Part shown: one piece after another, positions 22,548 through 30,780 of the stretch
Numbering within the stretch: position 1 is the first letter of the stretch
Layout of the letters: each line of letters opens with the position of its first letter
Origin: Mucisphaera sp965279675
Lineage (GTDB): Bacteria > Planctomycetota > Phycisphaerae > Phycisphaerales > Phycisphaeraceae
Assembly: GCF_965279675.1 (NCBI RefSeq)
Contig: NZ_CBDIIJ010000002.1
Coordinates: 2,542,001-2,606,000 of the forward strand
Reading direction: 5' to 3'
DNA: 64,000 nucleotides
The notes under the pieces: model-generated
The model's input: only the letters and a program-made list of their open reading frames with translations
Told to the model about the DNA's origin: nothing
Databases searched by the model: none
Program-made: the position numbers and the translations under genes

Positions 22548-24808
22548 TTCTTTTTAGAACGGCGTGCGGTGGCTCTTCCGCCCGGCTGGTTGGCCTGATT
22601 GGCGACTTTCTTGCGTCCGCCACCGCCGGCTTTCGCGGCCTGCTGGGCTTCGTATTGCTCGCGGGCCTGTTCCATGGCTTTGCCGAAGCGGTCCATGAAG
22701 CCGCCTGGCTTGGGGGCTTTCTTCTCGAAGAGGCGGCCGGATTCTTCTTCCTTCTTGAGGTGCCGGCGGACGATCCAGGAGTCGAGGATACCGGCGCCGG
22801 TGGAGGCGGTCATGTAGAGGGTGAGGCCTGCGGGTGCGGAGTAGAGGAAGAAGGGGAAGATGAGGAACATGATGCGCATCATGCGCTGCATGGAGGCTTG
22901 CTGTTCGTTGGCGGGCGGCGGGCTCATGAGCTTGTTGTTGATGAAGAAGACGATGGCCATGAGGAGGGGGAGGATGTTGATGGCGTCGAAGTGGAGGCTG
23001 ATGAAGTAGAGGTCGAGGTCCCAGCCGTCGCCAGGGAGGGTGATGAACTGGTCGGGGGCGGCAAGGTCTGAGAGGAAGTGCCAGTTGCCGGATGAGATGG
23101 TCTGGAAGATGCCCCAGAAGGCGGGTTCATGGCGTAGCTCGATGGCGTAGTAGAGCATGGCGTAGAGCGCGGTCCAGATGGGCATCTGGAGGAAGAGCGG
23201 GAGACAGCCGAGCATGCCGAGGGGGCTGGCTCCGGCTTCGCGCATCATGCGGAGCTGTTCGGACTGGAGTTTGGCTGGGTCGTCCTTGTATTTCTTCTTA
23301 AGTTTTTCGATTTCGGGCTGGAGCTTCTGCATGATCTTGCCCATACGCATCATGGAGAGCTGGCTCTTTTTCATGATGGGATGGAGGATCAGGCGGACGG
23401 TGATGACCAGGACGATGATGGCCATGCCCCAGTCGGCGAGTATCCAGTGGAAGAATCCGAGGAAGCCGAGGAGTGCGTGGGCGAGCCACTGGAAGGTGCA
23501 GATGTCGATCAGCCCGCCTAGCGAGTAGCGGATGGTTTTTTCGAGGTTTAGGGCTGCGTAGGGTTGCTGTTCGAAGACCGAGGCTTCTCTCGGGCCGGCG
23601 TAGACGGCGAAGCTGAGGTCGGTGGTGGCCTGAGGTTCGAGGCGGAGGGTTGGGGTGGCGGCGGTGAGGACGGTCAGGCGGAGGTCGTCGTTGGGGACAG
23701 GGACGAGAGGTAGCACGTACAGGTTGAGCTGGGGGAAGAGGGCCTGGAGGGGCGGGACCTGGGCCGGGCGGTCGATGCCTTCGGGATTGACGAGGCGGTG
23801 GGTGACGACGGCGAAGTAACGGTTCTCGGCGGCAACCCAGGCGAGTTCGGCGCGGTCTTCGAGATCGGGTGCGGGCCAGATCTGCGGGTTGCGGATCGAC
23901 TCCATGCGGGAGATGAAGGCGTTGTCGGTGTAGATGGCGAATTTGCGGTCGTCGTAGTCGAGGTTGAAGTAGCCGGGGACGTAGTAGCGGCGGTCGCCCA
24001 GGTAGGCGGCGTCGTCCTTGGGCGTGTCGCCTTGGAGGAACTGAACCCATGCGACATCGAGTGGGCGGTCGGTGAGGTTGCGGAGGTTCTGGGTGACGGT
24101 GATGTCGTAGCCGTCGGGGGTGATGCGGAAGGTGCGCTCGATGGCGACGAGGGCTTCGGGGTTTTCGGGATCGGCGGAGGCGACGACGGCGCGGTAGGTG
24201 GCGGTGGTTCTGGGGCCGGGTTCGTAGTTTGGCTCGAGGGCCCAGCGGACGGCCATGAGGTCGACCTGTTGGCCGCCTATGACGAGGGTGCGTGCGGAGA
24301 AGGGGCGGATGCGGTACTGGCTGTCGGGGTCGGCGGCGCCGGGGATGGGCGCGGTGAGGGTGTCGTGGATGATGTAGGGTTCGGGGTCGATGAGTTCGTC
24401 GCTGTAGTCGGCGAGAGCGATGCGGGAGACGCCTGCTCCCCAGGGGCTGAGACGGACTTCGATCTTGAAGCCGGTTTCGGGGTCGGTGGAGCCGAGGGTG
24501 ACGGGCTCGGTGAACTCGGCTTCGAGGACGATGGGGGTGGTGCTGAGTGGTGCGGCGGGCTCTGTGAGTGGGGTGAGATCGGGTGTTTGCGGTTGGGGGG
24601 TGACTTGTACGGTCTCCTCCGCCGAGGGTGCTGGTGTGGGGTCGATGGCGGGGGTTTGCGGCTCGGCGTTGGGAGCAACCTGAGCGGCTGGAGTCTCGGT
24701 TGCCGTGCGGGCGGGGTTGTTTTCGGCGTTCTGTTCGGAGCGACCGAGCATGCCTGCGACGGCGAACAGGCCGAGTATGACAGCGATGAGGGGGATGAGA
24801 ATACGCAT
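22544..24808 (-). CDS. yidC: Membrane protein insertase YidC
   Basis: This 754-residue YidC/Oxa1 protein has an N-terminal anchor (MRILIPLIAVILGLFAVAG), a Pro/Thr/Glu-rich linker, a periplasmic beta-sandwich domain (about 90-430) and the conserved insertase core (QWLAHALLGFLGFFHWIL, GMAIIVLVITVRLILHPIMK, then MGKIMQKLQPEIEKLKKKYK). The cytoplasmic tail is very basic and Gly-rich, ending RRSKKK, as expected for ribosome contact. I chose ATG 24808, at the start of the signal anchor; GTG 24844 upstream would add 12 residues. A TAAACT box at 24847-24852 may be its -10. It is much longer than E. coli YidC (548 residues), mainly in the periplasmic part. Confidence 0.93.
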   Translation of the reverse strand: MRILIPLIAVILGLFAVAGMLGRSEQNAENNPARTATETPAAQVAPNAEPQTPAIDPTPAPSAEETVQVTPQPQTPDLTPLTEPAAPLSTTPIVLEAEFTEPVTLGSTDPETGFKIEVRLSPWGAGVSRIALADYSDELIDPEPYIIHDTLTAPIPGAADPDSQYRIRPFSARTLVIGGQQVDLMAVRWALEPNYEPGPRTTATYRAVVASADPENPEALVAIERTFRITPDGYDITVTQNLRNLTDRPLDVAWVQFLQGDTPKDDAAYLGDRRYYVPGYFNLDYDDRKFAIYTDNAFISRMESIRNPQIWPAPDLEDRAELAWVAAENRYFAVVTHRLVNPEGIDRPAQVPPLQALFPQLNLYVLPLVPVPNDDLRLTVLTAATPTLRLEPQATTDLSFAVYAGPREASVFEQQPYAALNLEKTIRYSLGGLIDICTFQWLAHALLGFLGFFHWILADWGMAIIVLVITVRLILHPIMKKSQLSMMRMGKIMQKLQPEIEKLKKKYKDDPAKLQSEQLRMMREAGASPLGMLGCLPLFLQMPIWTALYAMLYYAIELRHEPAFWGIFQTISSGNWHFLSDLAAPDQFITLPGDGWDLDLYFISLHFDAINILPLLMAIVFFINNKLMSPPPANEQQASMQRMMRIMFLIFPFFLYSAPAGLTLYMTASTGAGILDSWIVRRHLKKEEESGRLFEKKAPKPGGFMDRFGKAMEQAREQYEAQQAAKAGGGGRKKVANQANQPGGRATARRSKKK

Positions 24809-24903
24809 CGGGGTGGGGGTTTCCGGAGGCGGGGCGTGAGCCACGCAGTTTAGCAGGGGTGAGGGGTTTTGGGGGCGGCGTGGGAGGGCTGTGAGGGGGA
24901 CGA

Positions 24904-24928
24904 AACCCGGGCTGTATCAGCCCGGGTT
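24904..24928 (-). terminator. Strong hairpin after rseP
   Basis: AACCCGGGCT and AGCCCGGGTT form a perfect 10-bp stem with loop GTATC, 38 nt after the rseP stop on the minus strand. There is no real U-tract after it, so termination is likely but not proven. Confidence 0.5.
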
Positions 24929-24965
24929 CGATCCAGCGGGTTCATGTGATGGGCTGGGTCGGGCG

Positions 24966-27014
24966 TTAAGCGAGTAGACGCCAGAGGTCGTTGAAGGTGA
25001 CGAAGAGGAAGAGGCATCCGAGGAGTGCGATGCCGATGAGGCTGGCGATCTGCTGGATGCGGATGGAAGCGGGTTCGCCCCGGATGGCTTCGATCATGAG
25101 GAAGACCATGAGCCCGCCATCGACGATGGGCAGGGGCAGGAAGTTGAGGACGGCGAGGTTGATGGAGATGAGTCCGAGGAAGAAGAGGAGGTAGGGCCAT
25201 CCGCGGGCTGCGACTTTCTGGCCTTCGTCGACGATACCGACGGGACCACGGAGGTTCTGGACCTGGACGGATCCCTGGAAGAGTCGGAGGAGGGTGAGGT
25301 AGGTCTGGGCCATGAACTCGCCGGTCTTGGACATGCCGAGGGAGATGGCTTCGGGGACGGAGTTGGCTTTGAGTGAGGTTTGGAGTTCGGTGAAGGCGAC
25401 GCCTAGCAGTGGGGCACGCCAGCCGGCGTTGGCGATGTTTTCGATCTGGTTGGGATTGAGCGTGATGGACTGTCTGACAGGGGTGCTGTCGGGTGTGGGG
25501 TGGTAGGTGAAGCTGAGGCTGTTGGTGGTGTTGCTCTGGAGGGCGCGTTGGACGTCGGCCCATGTCTGGACAGGCGTGCTGTTGATGGTGAGGATGCGCC
25601 CGCCCGGGGTGATCTGGTAGATGGGTTCGGGTGAGGTCACGGAGGCGGTAGCCACGAAGGCGGCTGAATCCTGCATGTTGCGGATCACGCCTATGCGTCC
25701 GTCTTCCGGAGTGATGTTGCCGAGGTCCTGTTCCTGGCCGTCTCTGAGGACGGCGAGGCGGAGGGCGCTGCCGCCAGATGCGGAGATGGTGTCGACCAGT
25801 TTTTCGAAGCTTGGCCAGCGGGCGCTTCCGAGTCTGGTGATGGTGTCGCCTGACTGGATGCCTGCGGCCTGAGCGGGGCTGTTGTCAACGACTTCTGCGA
25901 CGACGACGGGTGGGTGCCAGCCGAGGAGTCCGGATTCGGTTTCGATGGAGCCGAAGGTGGGGGTTGGCTGGACGGTGATGTCGCGAGCTGAGCCGTCTTC
26001 GGCTGTGAAGGTGATGGTGGTGCGTTGGCCGTTGGTGGCGTTGATGGCCTCGCGGTACTGGTAAAAGCGGGTGACGGGGATGTTGCCGACGTGGGAGAGG
26101 GTCATGCCGGCGGTGACGCCGGCGCTGGCGGCGAGGGAGTCGTCGCTGACGGCGGAGATGTCGAGGGTGACGGAGGGGCCGATGCCGATGGAGAGGAGCC
26201 CTTCGCGGCGGGCATCGGGCATGGGGGTGACGGTGTAGGTGATGGGGGTGTCGATGTTGGGGCGATCGACGGTGATCTGGCGTTGGGAGTCGGCGGGGGC
26301 GAGGGCGATGGAGATTCCGACATCGACCATGTCGCGGACGGGCTTGTCGTCGATGGTGAGGATGCGGTCGCCTAGCTGGAGTCCGATGGGCGTGTTGTCG
26401 GGTGCGTTGAGGGGTTGGGCGTTGGCGGCGGGGGAGTCGGGTCGGACGGTGCCGACTTCGGCGGCAGGAAAGTCGACGCCGGCGAGGAAAGCGGGGATGA
26501 AGACGACGAAGCCGGTGATGAGGTTCATGATGACGCCGGCGGAGATGACGAGCGCGCGGGCGGGCACTGACTTGGAATTGAAGGAGCGGGGGCTCTTGGA
26601 CATAGCGGAGGGGTCGAGGTCTTCCTGTCCGACCATCTTGACGTAGCCGCCGAGGGGGAGGTAGTTGAGACGGTATTCGGTTTCGCCAAGTCCGAGTCGT
26701 TGGCCGATGGCGTCGATTCGTTCGTCGCCGGCTGTGAGTAGTCTTTCTTCGTACTTGTCTTTAGGGGTTGCGGTGTTGTCTTCCTTGTCGAGTTCGTCGA
26801 TGAGTCGTTTGGTGTAGGTGGCTTCGGTAGAGCCAATGCGGAGGCCCATGCCCTTTCGCCAGGAGCAGAGGGCGGTGCCGAAGCCGATGGCGAACTGGGT
26901 GCACTTGATGCCGACCCATTTGGCGGCGAGGAAGTGGCCGAGTTCGTGGATGAAGATGAGGAAGCCGAAGCCGAGGATGAACAGGGCGACGGCGATGTAG
27001 GCGTTCTCAAGCAT
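24966..27014 (-). CDS. rseP: Site-2 protease RseP, extended form
   Basis: This 682-residue intramembrane zinc metalloprotease would cut membrane-bound substrates such as anti-sigma factors. The active site HELGH is at residues 23-27 in TM1, and the second metal site NFLPLPIVDGG is near the C-terminus. Between them are PDZ-like regions (one near LSHVGNIPVTRFYQYREAIN; another around AQAAGIQSGDTITRLGSARW; a third near PGGRILTINSTPVQTW). The family usually has about 350-450 residues. Here an insert of about 70 residues after TM1 (from ALCSWRKGMG to NYLPLGGYVKM) and additional PDZ copies make it longer. It starts 16 nt after the dxr stop, in an rne-dxr-rseP operon. Confidence 0.92.
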   Translation of the reverse strand: MLENAYIAVALFILGFGFLIFIHELGHFLAAKWVGIKCTQFAIGFGTALCSWRKGMGLRIGSTEATYTKRLIDELDKEDNTATPKDKYEERLLTAGDERIDAIGQRLGLGETEYRLNYLPLGGYVKMVGQEDLDPSAMSKSPRSFNSKSVPARALVISAGVIMNLITGFVVFIPAFLAGVDFPAAEVGTVRPDSPAANAQPLNAPDNTPIGLQLGDRILTIDDKPVRDMVDVGISIALAPADSQRQITVDRPNIDTPITYTVTPMPDARREGLLSIGIGPSVTLDISAVSDDSLAASAGVTAGMTLSHVGNIPVTRFYQYREAINATNGQRTTITFTAEDGSARDITVQPTPTFGSIETESGLLGWHPPVVVAEVVDNSPAQAAGIQSGDTITRLGSARWPSFEKLVDTISASGGSALRLAVLRDGQEQDLGNITPEDGRIGVIRNMQDSAAFVATASVTSPEPIYQITPGGRILTINSTPVQTWADVQRALQSNTTNSLSFTYHPTPDSTPVRQSITLNPNQIENIANAGWRAPLLGVAFTELQTSLKANSVPEAISLGMSKTGEFMAQTYLTLLRLFQGSVQVQNLRGPVGIVDEGQKVAARGWPYLLFFLGLISINLAVLNFLPLPIVDGGLMVFLMIEAIRGEPASIRIQQIASLIGIALLGCLFLFVTFNDLWRLLA

Positions 27015-27030
27015 CGGACAGTTTTCCTGG

Positions 27031-28254
27031 TTACGAGTCGGAGCTGGCTGATGGTGTGGCTACGGTGGTGTCGGTTTCGAGGTTCAGTTGTTGCTCGACG
27101 AAGTCTCTGGCGGCCTGATCGGCGCGGAGGATGTCGTCGAGGTGGTTGACGGTTTGTATCGGCAGGTTGTCGAGGGCTTCGCGGGCGAGTCGGGCGATGC
27201 GGCCGAAGCGGATGCGGCCGTCGAGGAAGGCTGCGACGGCGGCTTCGTTGGCGGCGTTGGCGATGGCTCCGGCGGTTCCGCCCAGTTCGATGACACGGTA
27301 GGCGAGTCGGAGGGCCGGGAAACGGTCGCCATCGGGCGGGTGGAACTCGAGGGGGCCGAGTTGGGTCCAGTTGACTGGCGTGGCCGAGCCGCTGTGTCGG
27401 TGGGGGTGGGTGAGGGCGTGCTGGATGGGCCCGCACATATCGGGTGGGCCGAGCTGGGCGATGACGGAGTTGTCTTTGAATTCGACGAAGCTGTGGACGA
27501 TCGACTGGGGGTGGATGACGACGTCGATGCGTTCGGCTGGCTGCTTGAAGAGCCAGTGTGCCTCGATGATTTCGAGGGCCTTGTTCATCATCGTGGCGGA
27601 GTCGATGGTGATCTTGGGGCCCATGTCCCAGGTGGGGTGTTTGAGGGCCTGCTCGGGTGTGGCGTTTTCGATGGTTTCGGCGGGGGAGGTTCGGAAGGGC
27701 CCGCCTGAGGCGGTGAGGACGAGTCGTTTGACTTCGGAGGGCTGGCCGGATTGCAGGCACTGAGCAATGGCGGCGTGCTCGGAATCGACGGGGAGGATTT
27801 CGGCTCCGGAGTCTGCAACGAGGCGGGTGACGAGGTCGCCGGCTGCGACGAGGGTTTCTTTGTTGGCGAGGTGGATGCGGCGGCCGAGTTCGGCGGCGGC
27901 GATCATGGCGGGGAGGCCGGCGGCTCCGACGATGGCGCCGGCGATGTCGGTGGCGGCGACTTCGCGTACGAGCTGCTCGGCGGCATCCGGTCCGGTCAGG
28001 ACGCGGGTGGTTTTGGGGAGGGCTTTTTCGAGTTGGGGGCGGAGGTGGTCGTGTGCGACGGCGACGTTGGGGACCTTGAAGCGCAGGGCCTGTTTGATGA
28101 GAGCCTGGACGCTGGTACCGGCGGCGAGACCGGTGATCTGGATGCTGTTTGGGCGGAGCCGGTTGAGGTGTTCGACGACCTTGAGCGTGTTGACGCCTAT
28201 GGACCCGGTGCTGCCGAGGACGATGAGTTGTTTTTGCTCATCGGCTGGGCTCAC
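27031..28254 (-). CDS. dxr: 1-deoxy-D-xylulose 5-phosphate reductoisomerase
   Basis: This 407-residue enzyme is the second step of the MEP isoprenoid pathway, turning DXP into 2-C-methyl-D-erythritol 4-phosphate with NADPH. Seen are the nucleotide-binding LIVLGSTGSIGVNTLKVV, GLAAGTSVQALIKQA, ANKETLVAAGDLVT, PVDSEHAAIAQCL, LTASGGPFR, TWDMGPKITIDSATMMNKAL and HPQSIVHSFVEFKD. Length is normal. The start overlaps the rne stop (28251-28254), showing tight coupling. The dxr-rseP pairing is widely conserved in bacteria. Confidence 0.95.
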   Translation of the reverse strand: MSPADEQKQLIVLGSTGSIGVNTLKVVEHLNRLRPNSIQITGLAAGTSVQALIKQALRFKVPNVAVAHDHLRPQLEKALPKTTRVLTGPDAAEQLVREVAATDIAGAIVGAAGLPAMIAAAELGRRIHLANKETLVAAGDLVTRLVADSGAEILPVDSEHAAIAQCLQSGQPSEVKRLVLTASGGPFRTSPAETIENATPEQALKHPTWDMGPKITIDSATMMNKALEIIEAHWLFKQPAERIDVVIHPQSIVHSFVEFKDNSVIAQLGPPDMCGPIQHALTHPHRHSGSATPVNWTQLGPLEFHPPDGDRFPALRLAYRVIELGGTAGAIANAANEAAVAAFLDGRIRFGRIARLAREALDNLPIQTVNHLDDILRADQAARDFVEQQLNLETDTTVATPSASSDS

Positions 28255-30596
28255 GCTTGTGTCTCCGATGGGATGACGGTGTTGCTGTAGCCGCCAGAGA
28301 CAACGGCTTCGGTTCCGGATGAGGTGCCGTCGCTCTTGTCGGTCGTATCGGAGGATTTACGGGGGCGTCTGCGTCGGCGTCGTTTTTTCCTGGCTCCGTC
28401 GGTGTCGGACGCTTCGTTGTTGGTCTTGCTGGTGGCGATCTGGTTGCCGTCGACCTCGGGTGGGGAGGTGGCTTCGGGTTCGCGTTGGTTGCCGATGTTG
28501 TCGGGGTCGACCTTTGGTTTGGTGATGCGTCGGCGTCGGCGACGGGGTTTGGGGGCGGACTCTGTGTCCTCATCAGGTGTCTTGTCTGGTGAGGCTTTGG
28601 CTTCCGGCTGATCGTTGGTCTCGGCTTTGGCTTCGGTCCTATCGGCGTCTTTTGATCGAGATCGGCTGCGTGATCGGGAGCGCGAGCGGCGTTTGGGTTT
28701 GTCGGGCTTGTCGGTGGTTTCTTCGGCTGGGTGATCGGAACTGGCTTCGGTCGGTTGATCGTCGGCGGCCTGGACTTCGGTCTGTTCGTCGGCTGGTTGT
28801 CTTTCTTCGGCGTCACGGGAGCGTCCACGCCCACGGCCGCCTCGGCGTCGTCGGCGCCGCTTGGGTGTCTCTTCCTGTTCTTCGGCGGCGTCGAGGTAGC
28901 TCCCGCTTGTTTTGGCTTCGGGTTCTGCTTCGGGCTGTTTATCTTCGGGTGCTGGTGGGGTGGGTGTGGGTTCCTCGTCGTCGAAGTCGAGGGCCCCGGC
29001 GGCGTTGCCGGTGATGGGATTGAGGGTGGGTTCGGTGCGTCCGGCCTGACGCATGGCGTCTTTGGCGGCGGGGATAGCGAGTTGGCCGCCACGGTCGTCG
29101 AAGGCGGTGATGTCGACGAAGTCGACTGCCGATCCGCCGACACGGACGAGGACGTCTTTGCCGAACGTGCGTTCGAGGTCGACGAGTTGGCGTCGGCGTC
29201 GGTTGAGCAACTGGAAGGCGACGTCGGGGCTGATGGTGAGTTCGATGCGGGCGACGTTCTTGCGGTGCAGGACGTAGGCGAGTTCACGCATCACGTGGAG
29301 GACGACGGACTCGAGTGACTTGACCTGTCCGGTGCCGGCACAGGCGGGGCAGTCTTCGAAGAGAGACTTGCGGAGGGAGGGCCGCATGCGTTGGCGGGTG
29401 AGTTCGAGGGTGCCGAAGGTGCTGATGGAACCGATGCGCGTGCGGGCGCGGTCGTTCTTCATCAGGGCCTTGAAACGCGATTCGACGGTGCGTCGGTTGC
29501 GGGCGGCCATCATGTCGATGAGGTCGGCGACGACGACCCCGCCGAGGTCGCGGAGTCGGAGCTGGCGGGCGATTTCCTCGATGGCTTCGAGATTGGTGTT
29601 GTAGGCGTTGGACTCGGCGTCCTTGGCGTCGCGGCTCTTGCCGGAGTTGACATCAATGGCGACGAGGGCTTCGGTCTGGTCGAAGACGAGGGATCCGCCG
29701 GATTTGAGTGGCACTTCTCTTGCGGCGATCGATTCGATCTGTGGTTCGATGTCGTGTCGGTGGAAGAGGGGGATTGGGTCTTCGTAGTGGAAGACCTTGG
29801 TTTTGCCCCTCGGGTTGGTGACGGCGAGGAAGTCGGCGACGCGTTGGGCGGCTCGGGGGTCGTCGACGACGATCTCCTCGATTGCGCTGGTGTAGACGTC
29901 GCGGATGGTGCGGATGATGAGGTCGGATTCGGCGTAGAGTTCGCCGACACCTCGGATGGACTTGCGGCGTTTTTCTATCGACTTCCAGAGTCGTGTGAGG
30001 TAGGTGAGGTCGCGTTTGAGTTCGGTTTTGGTCTGTCCGATGCCGGCGGTGCGGACGATGAAGCCGAGGTCCTCGGGTGGGTTGAGGTCCTTGAGGATCT
30101 GGCGCATCTCGCGGCGGGCGTCGTCGTCTTCGACTTTGCGTGAGACGCCGGCGTGCTTCATGTTGGGCATCATCACGAGATAGCGGCCGGGGATGGAGGG
30201 GTAGCTGGTGAGGGTTGGCCCCTTGGTGCCGATGCCTTCCTTGAGGACCTGGACGATGACTTTGGAGCCTCTTCGGAGGCAGTCCTGGATGGGTGGGCGT
30301 TCGCGTCGCGGGGTTTTGAGGCCGACTTTCTCGAAGGCCTCGCGGGCTTCGCCGGGGAAGTACATGGGGTGGAGGTCGGAGACGTGGAGGAAGCCGTTTC
30401 GGTCGAGTCCGAAGTCGATGAAGGCGGCCTGGATGGAGGCTTCGACGTTGGTGACTTTGCCGAGGTAGATGTTGCCGACGTGTGAGTCGGCGGAGGCTCG
30501 TTCCTGATAGAACTCTTCGAGTCGTCCGTCGGTAGCGATGGCGATGCGGCATTCTTCGCCGGCGACGTGGTTGATCAGCATTTGTGTTTTGGGCAC
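28251..30596 (-). CDS. rne: Ribonuclease E/G family protein with RS/Arg-rich tail
   Basis: This 781-residue endoribonuclease is for RNA decay and processing. The catalytic half (1-490) has an S1 domain (GNIYLGKVTNVEASIQAAFI), the metal-binding VAIDVNSGKS and VVADLIDM, and the zinc-link CPACAGTGQ. The remaining 290 residues are disordered and charged, with Arg-rich blocks (RRRRRRGGRGRGRSR), an Arg-Ser stretch (RRSRSRSRSRSRSK) and RRKRRRRRRPRK near the end, resembling the RNA-binding and degradosome-scaffold tails of RNase E. The start is GTG 30596, with GGAG 4 nt upstream. It lies first in rne-dxr-rseP. A hairpin in its leader may serve autoregulation. Confidence 0.92.
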   Translation of the reverse strand: MPKTQMLINHVAGEECRIAIATDGRLEEFYQERASADSHVGNIYLGKVTNVEASIQAAFIDFGLDRNGFLHVSDLHPMYFPGEAREAFEKVGLKTPRRERPPIQDCLRRGSKVIVQVLKEGIGTKGPTLTSYPSIPGRYLVMMPNMKHAGVSRKVEDDDARREMRQILKDLNPPEDLGFIVRTAGIGQTKTELKRDLTYLTRLWKSIEKRRKSIRGVGELYAESDLIIRTIRDVYTSAIEEIVVDDPRAAQRVADFLAVTNPRGKTKVFHYEDPIPLFHRHDIEPQIESIAAREVPLKSGGSLVFDQTEALVAIDVNSGKSRDAKDAESNAYNTNLEAIEEIARQLRLRDLGGVVVADLIDMMAARNRRTVESRFKALMKNDRARTRIGSISTFGTLELTRQRMRPSLRKSLFEDCPACAGTGQVKSLESVVLHVMRELAYVLHRKNVARIELTISPDVAFQLLNRRRRQLVDLERTFGKDVLVRVGGSAVDFVDITAFDDRGGQLAIPAAKDAMRQAGRTEPTLNPITGNAAGALDFDDEEPTPTPPAPEDKQPEAEPEAKTSGSYLDAAEEQEETPKRRRRRRGGRGRGRSRDAEERQPADEQTEVQAADDQPTEASSDHPAEETTDKPDKPKRRSRSRSRSRSRSKDADRTEAKAETNDQPEAKASPDKTPDEDTESAPKPRRRRRRITKPKVDPDNIGNQREPEATSPPEVDGNQIATSKTNNEASDTDGARKKRRRRRRPRKSSDTTDKSDGTSSGTEAVVSGGYSNTVIPSETQA

Positions 30597-30641
30597 GTTT
30601 CTCCAGCGGTCGTGATCGTGCGTCCGCGCCTATCGATCGCG

Positions 30642-30665
30642 CGAAGCCTCGTTTTGAGGTCTTCG
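30642..30665 (-). promoter_or_regulatory. Hairpin in the rne 5' region
   Basis: CGAAGCCTC (30642-30650) pairs with GAGG-T-CTTCG (30656-30665) across a GTTTT loop with one bulged base. It lies 46 nt before the rne start in a 184-nt gap that holds no gene. RNase E autoregulation through its own 5' leader is known in E. coli; here that role is inference. Confidence 0.35.
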
Positions 30666-30780
30666 AGGTTTCGTGTTTGGCGCGGGGGTGTTCGCGATCA
30701 AACCAGCTGCCTTCTTGTTTTGGGCGGTCGCTCGAGCCTTTGGTGGGCGAGCGAGGGCCCGACGATGTTCGTTCCGTGGC

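Noticed and set aside
24808..24844. YidC start at GTG 24844
   Set aside because: It would add 12 Pro/Thr-rich residues before the membrane anchor. ATG 24808 starts exactly at the signal-anchor, and a -10-like box lies only 2 nt before the GTG.
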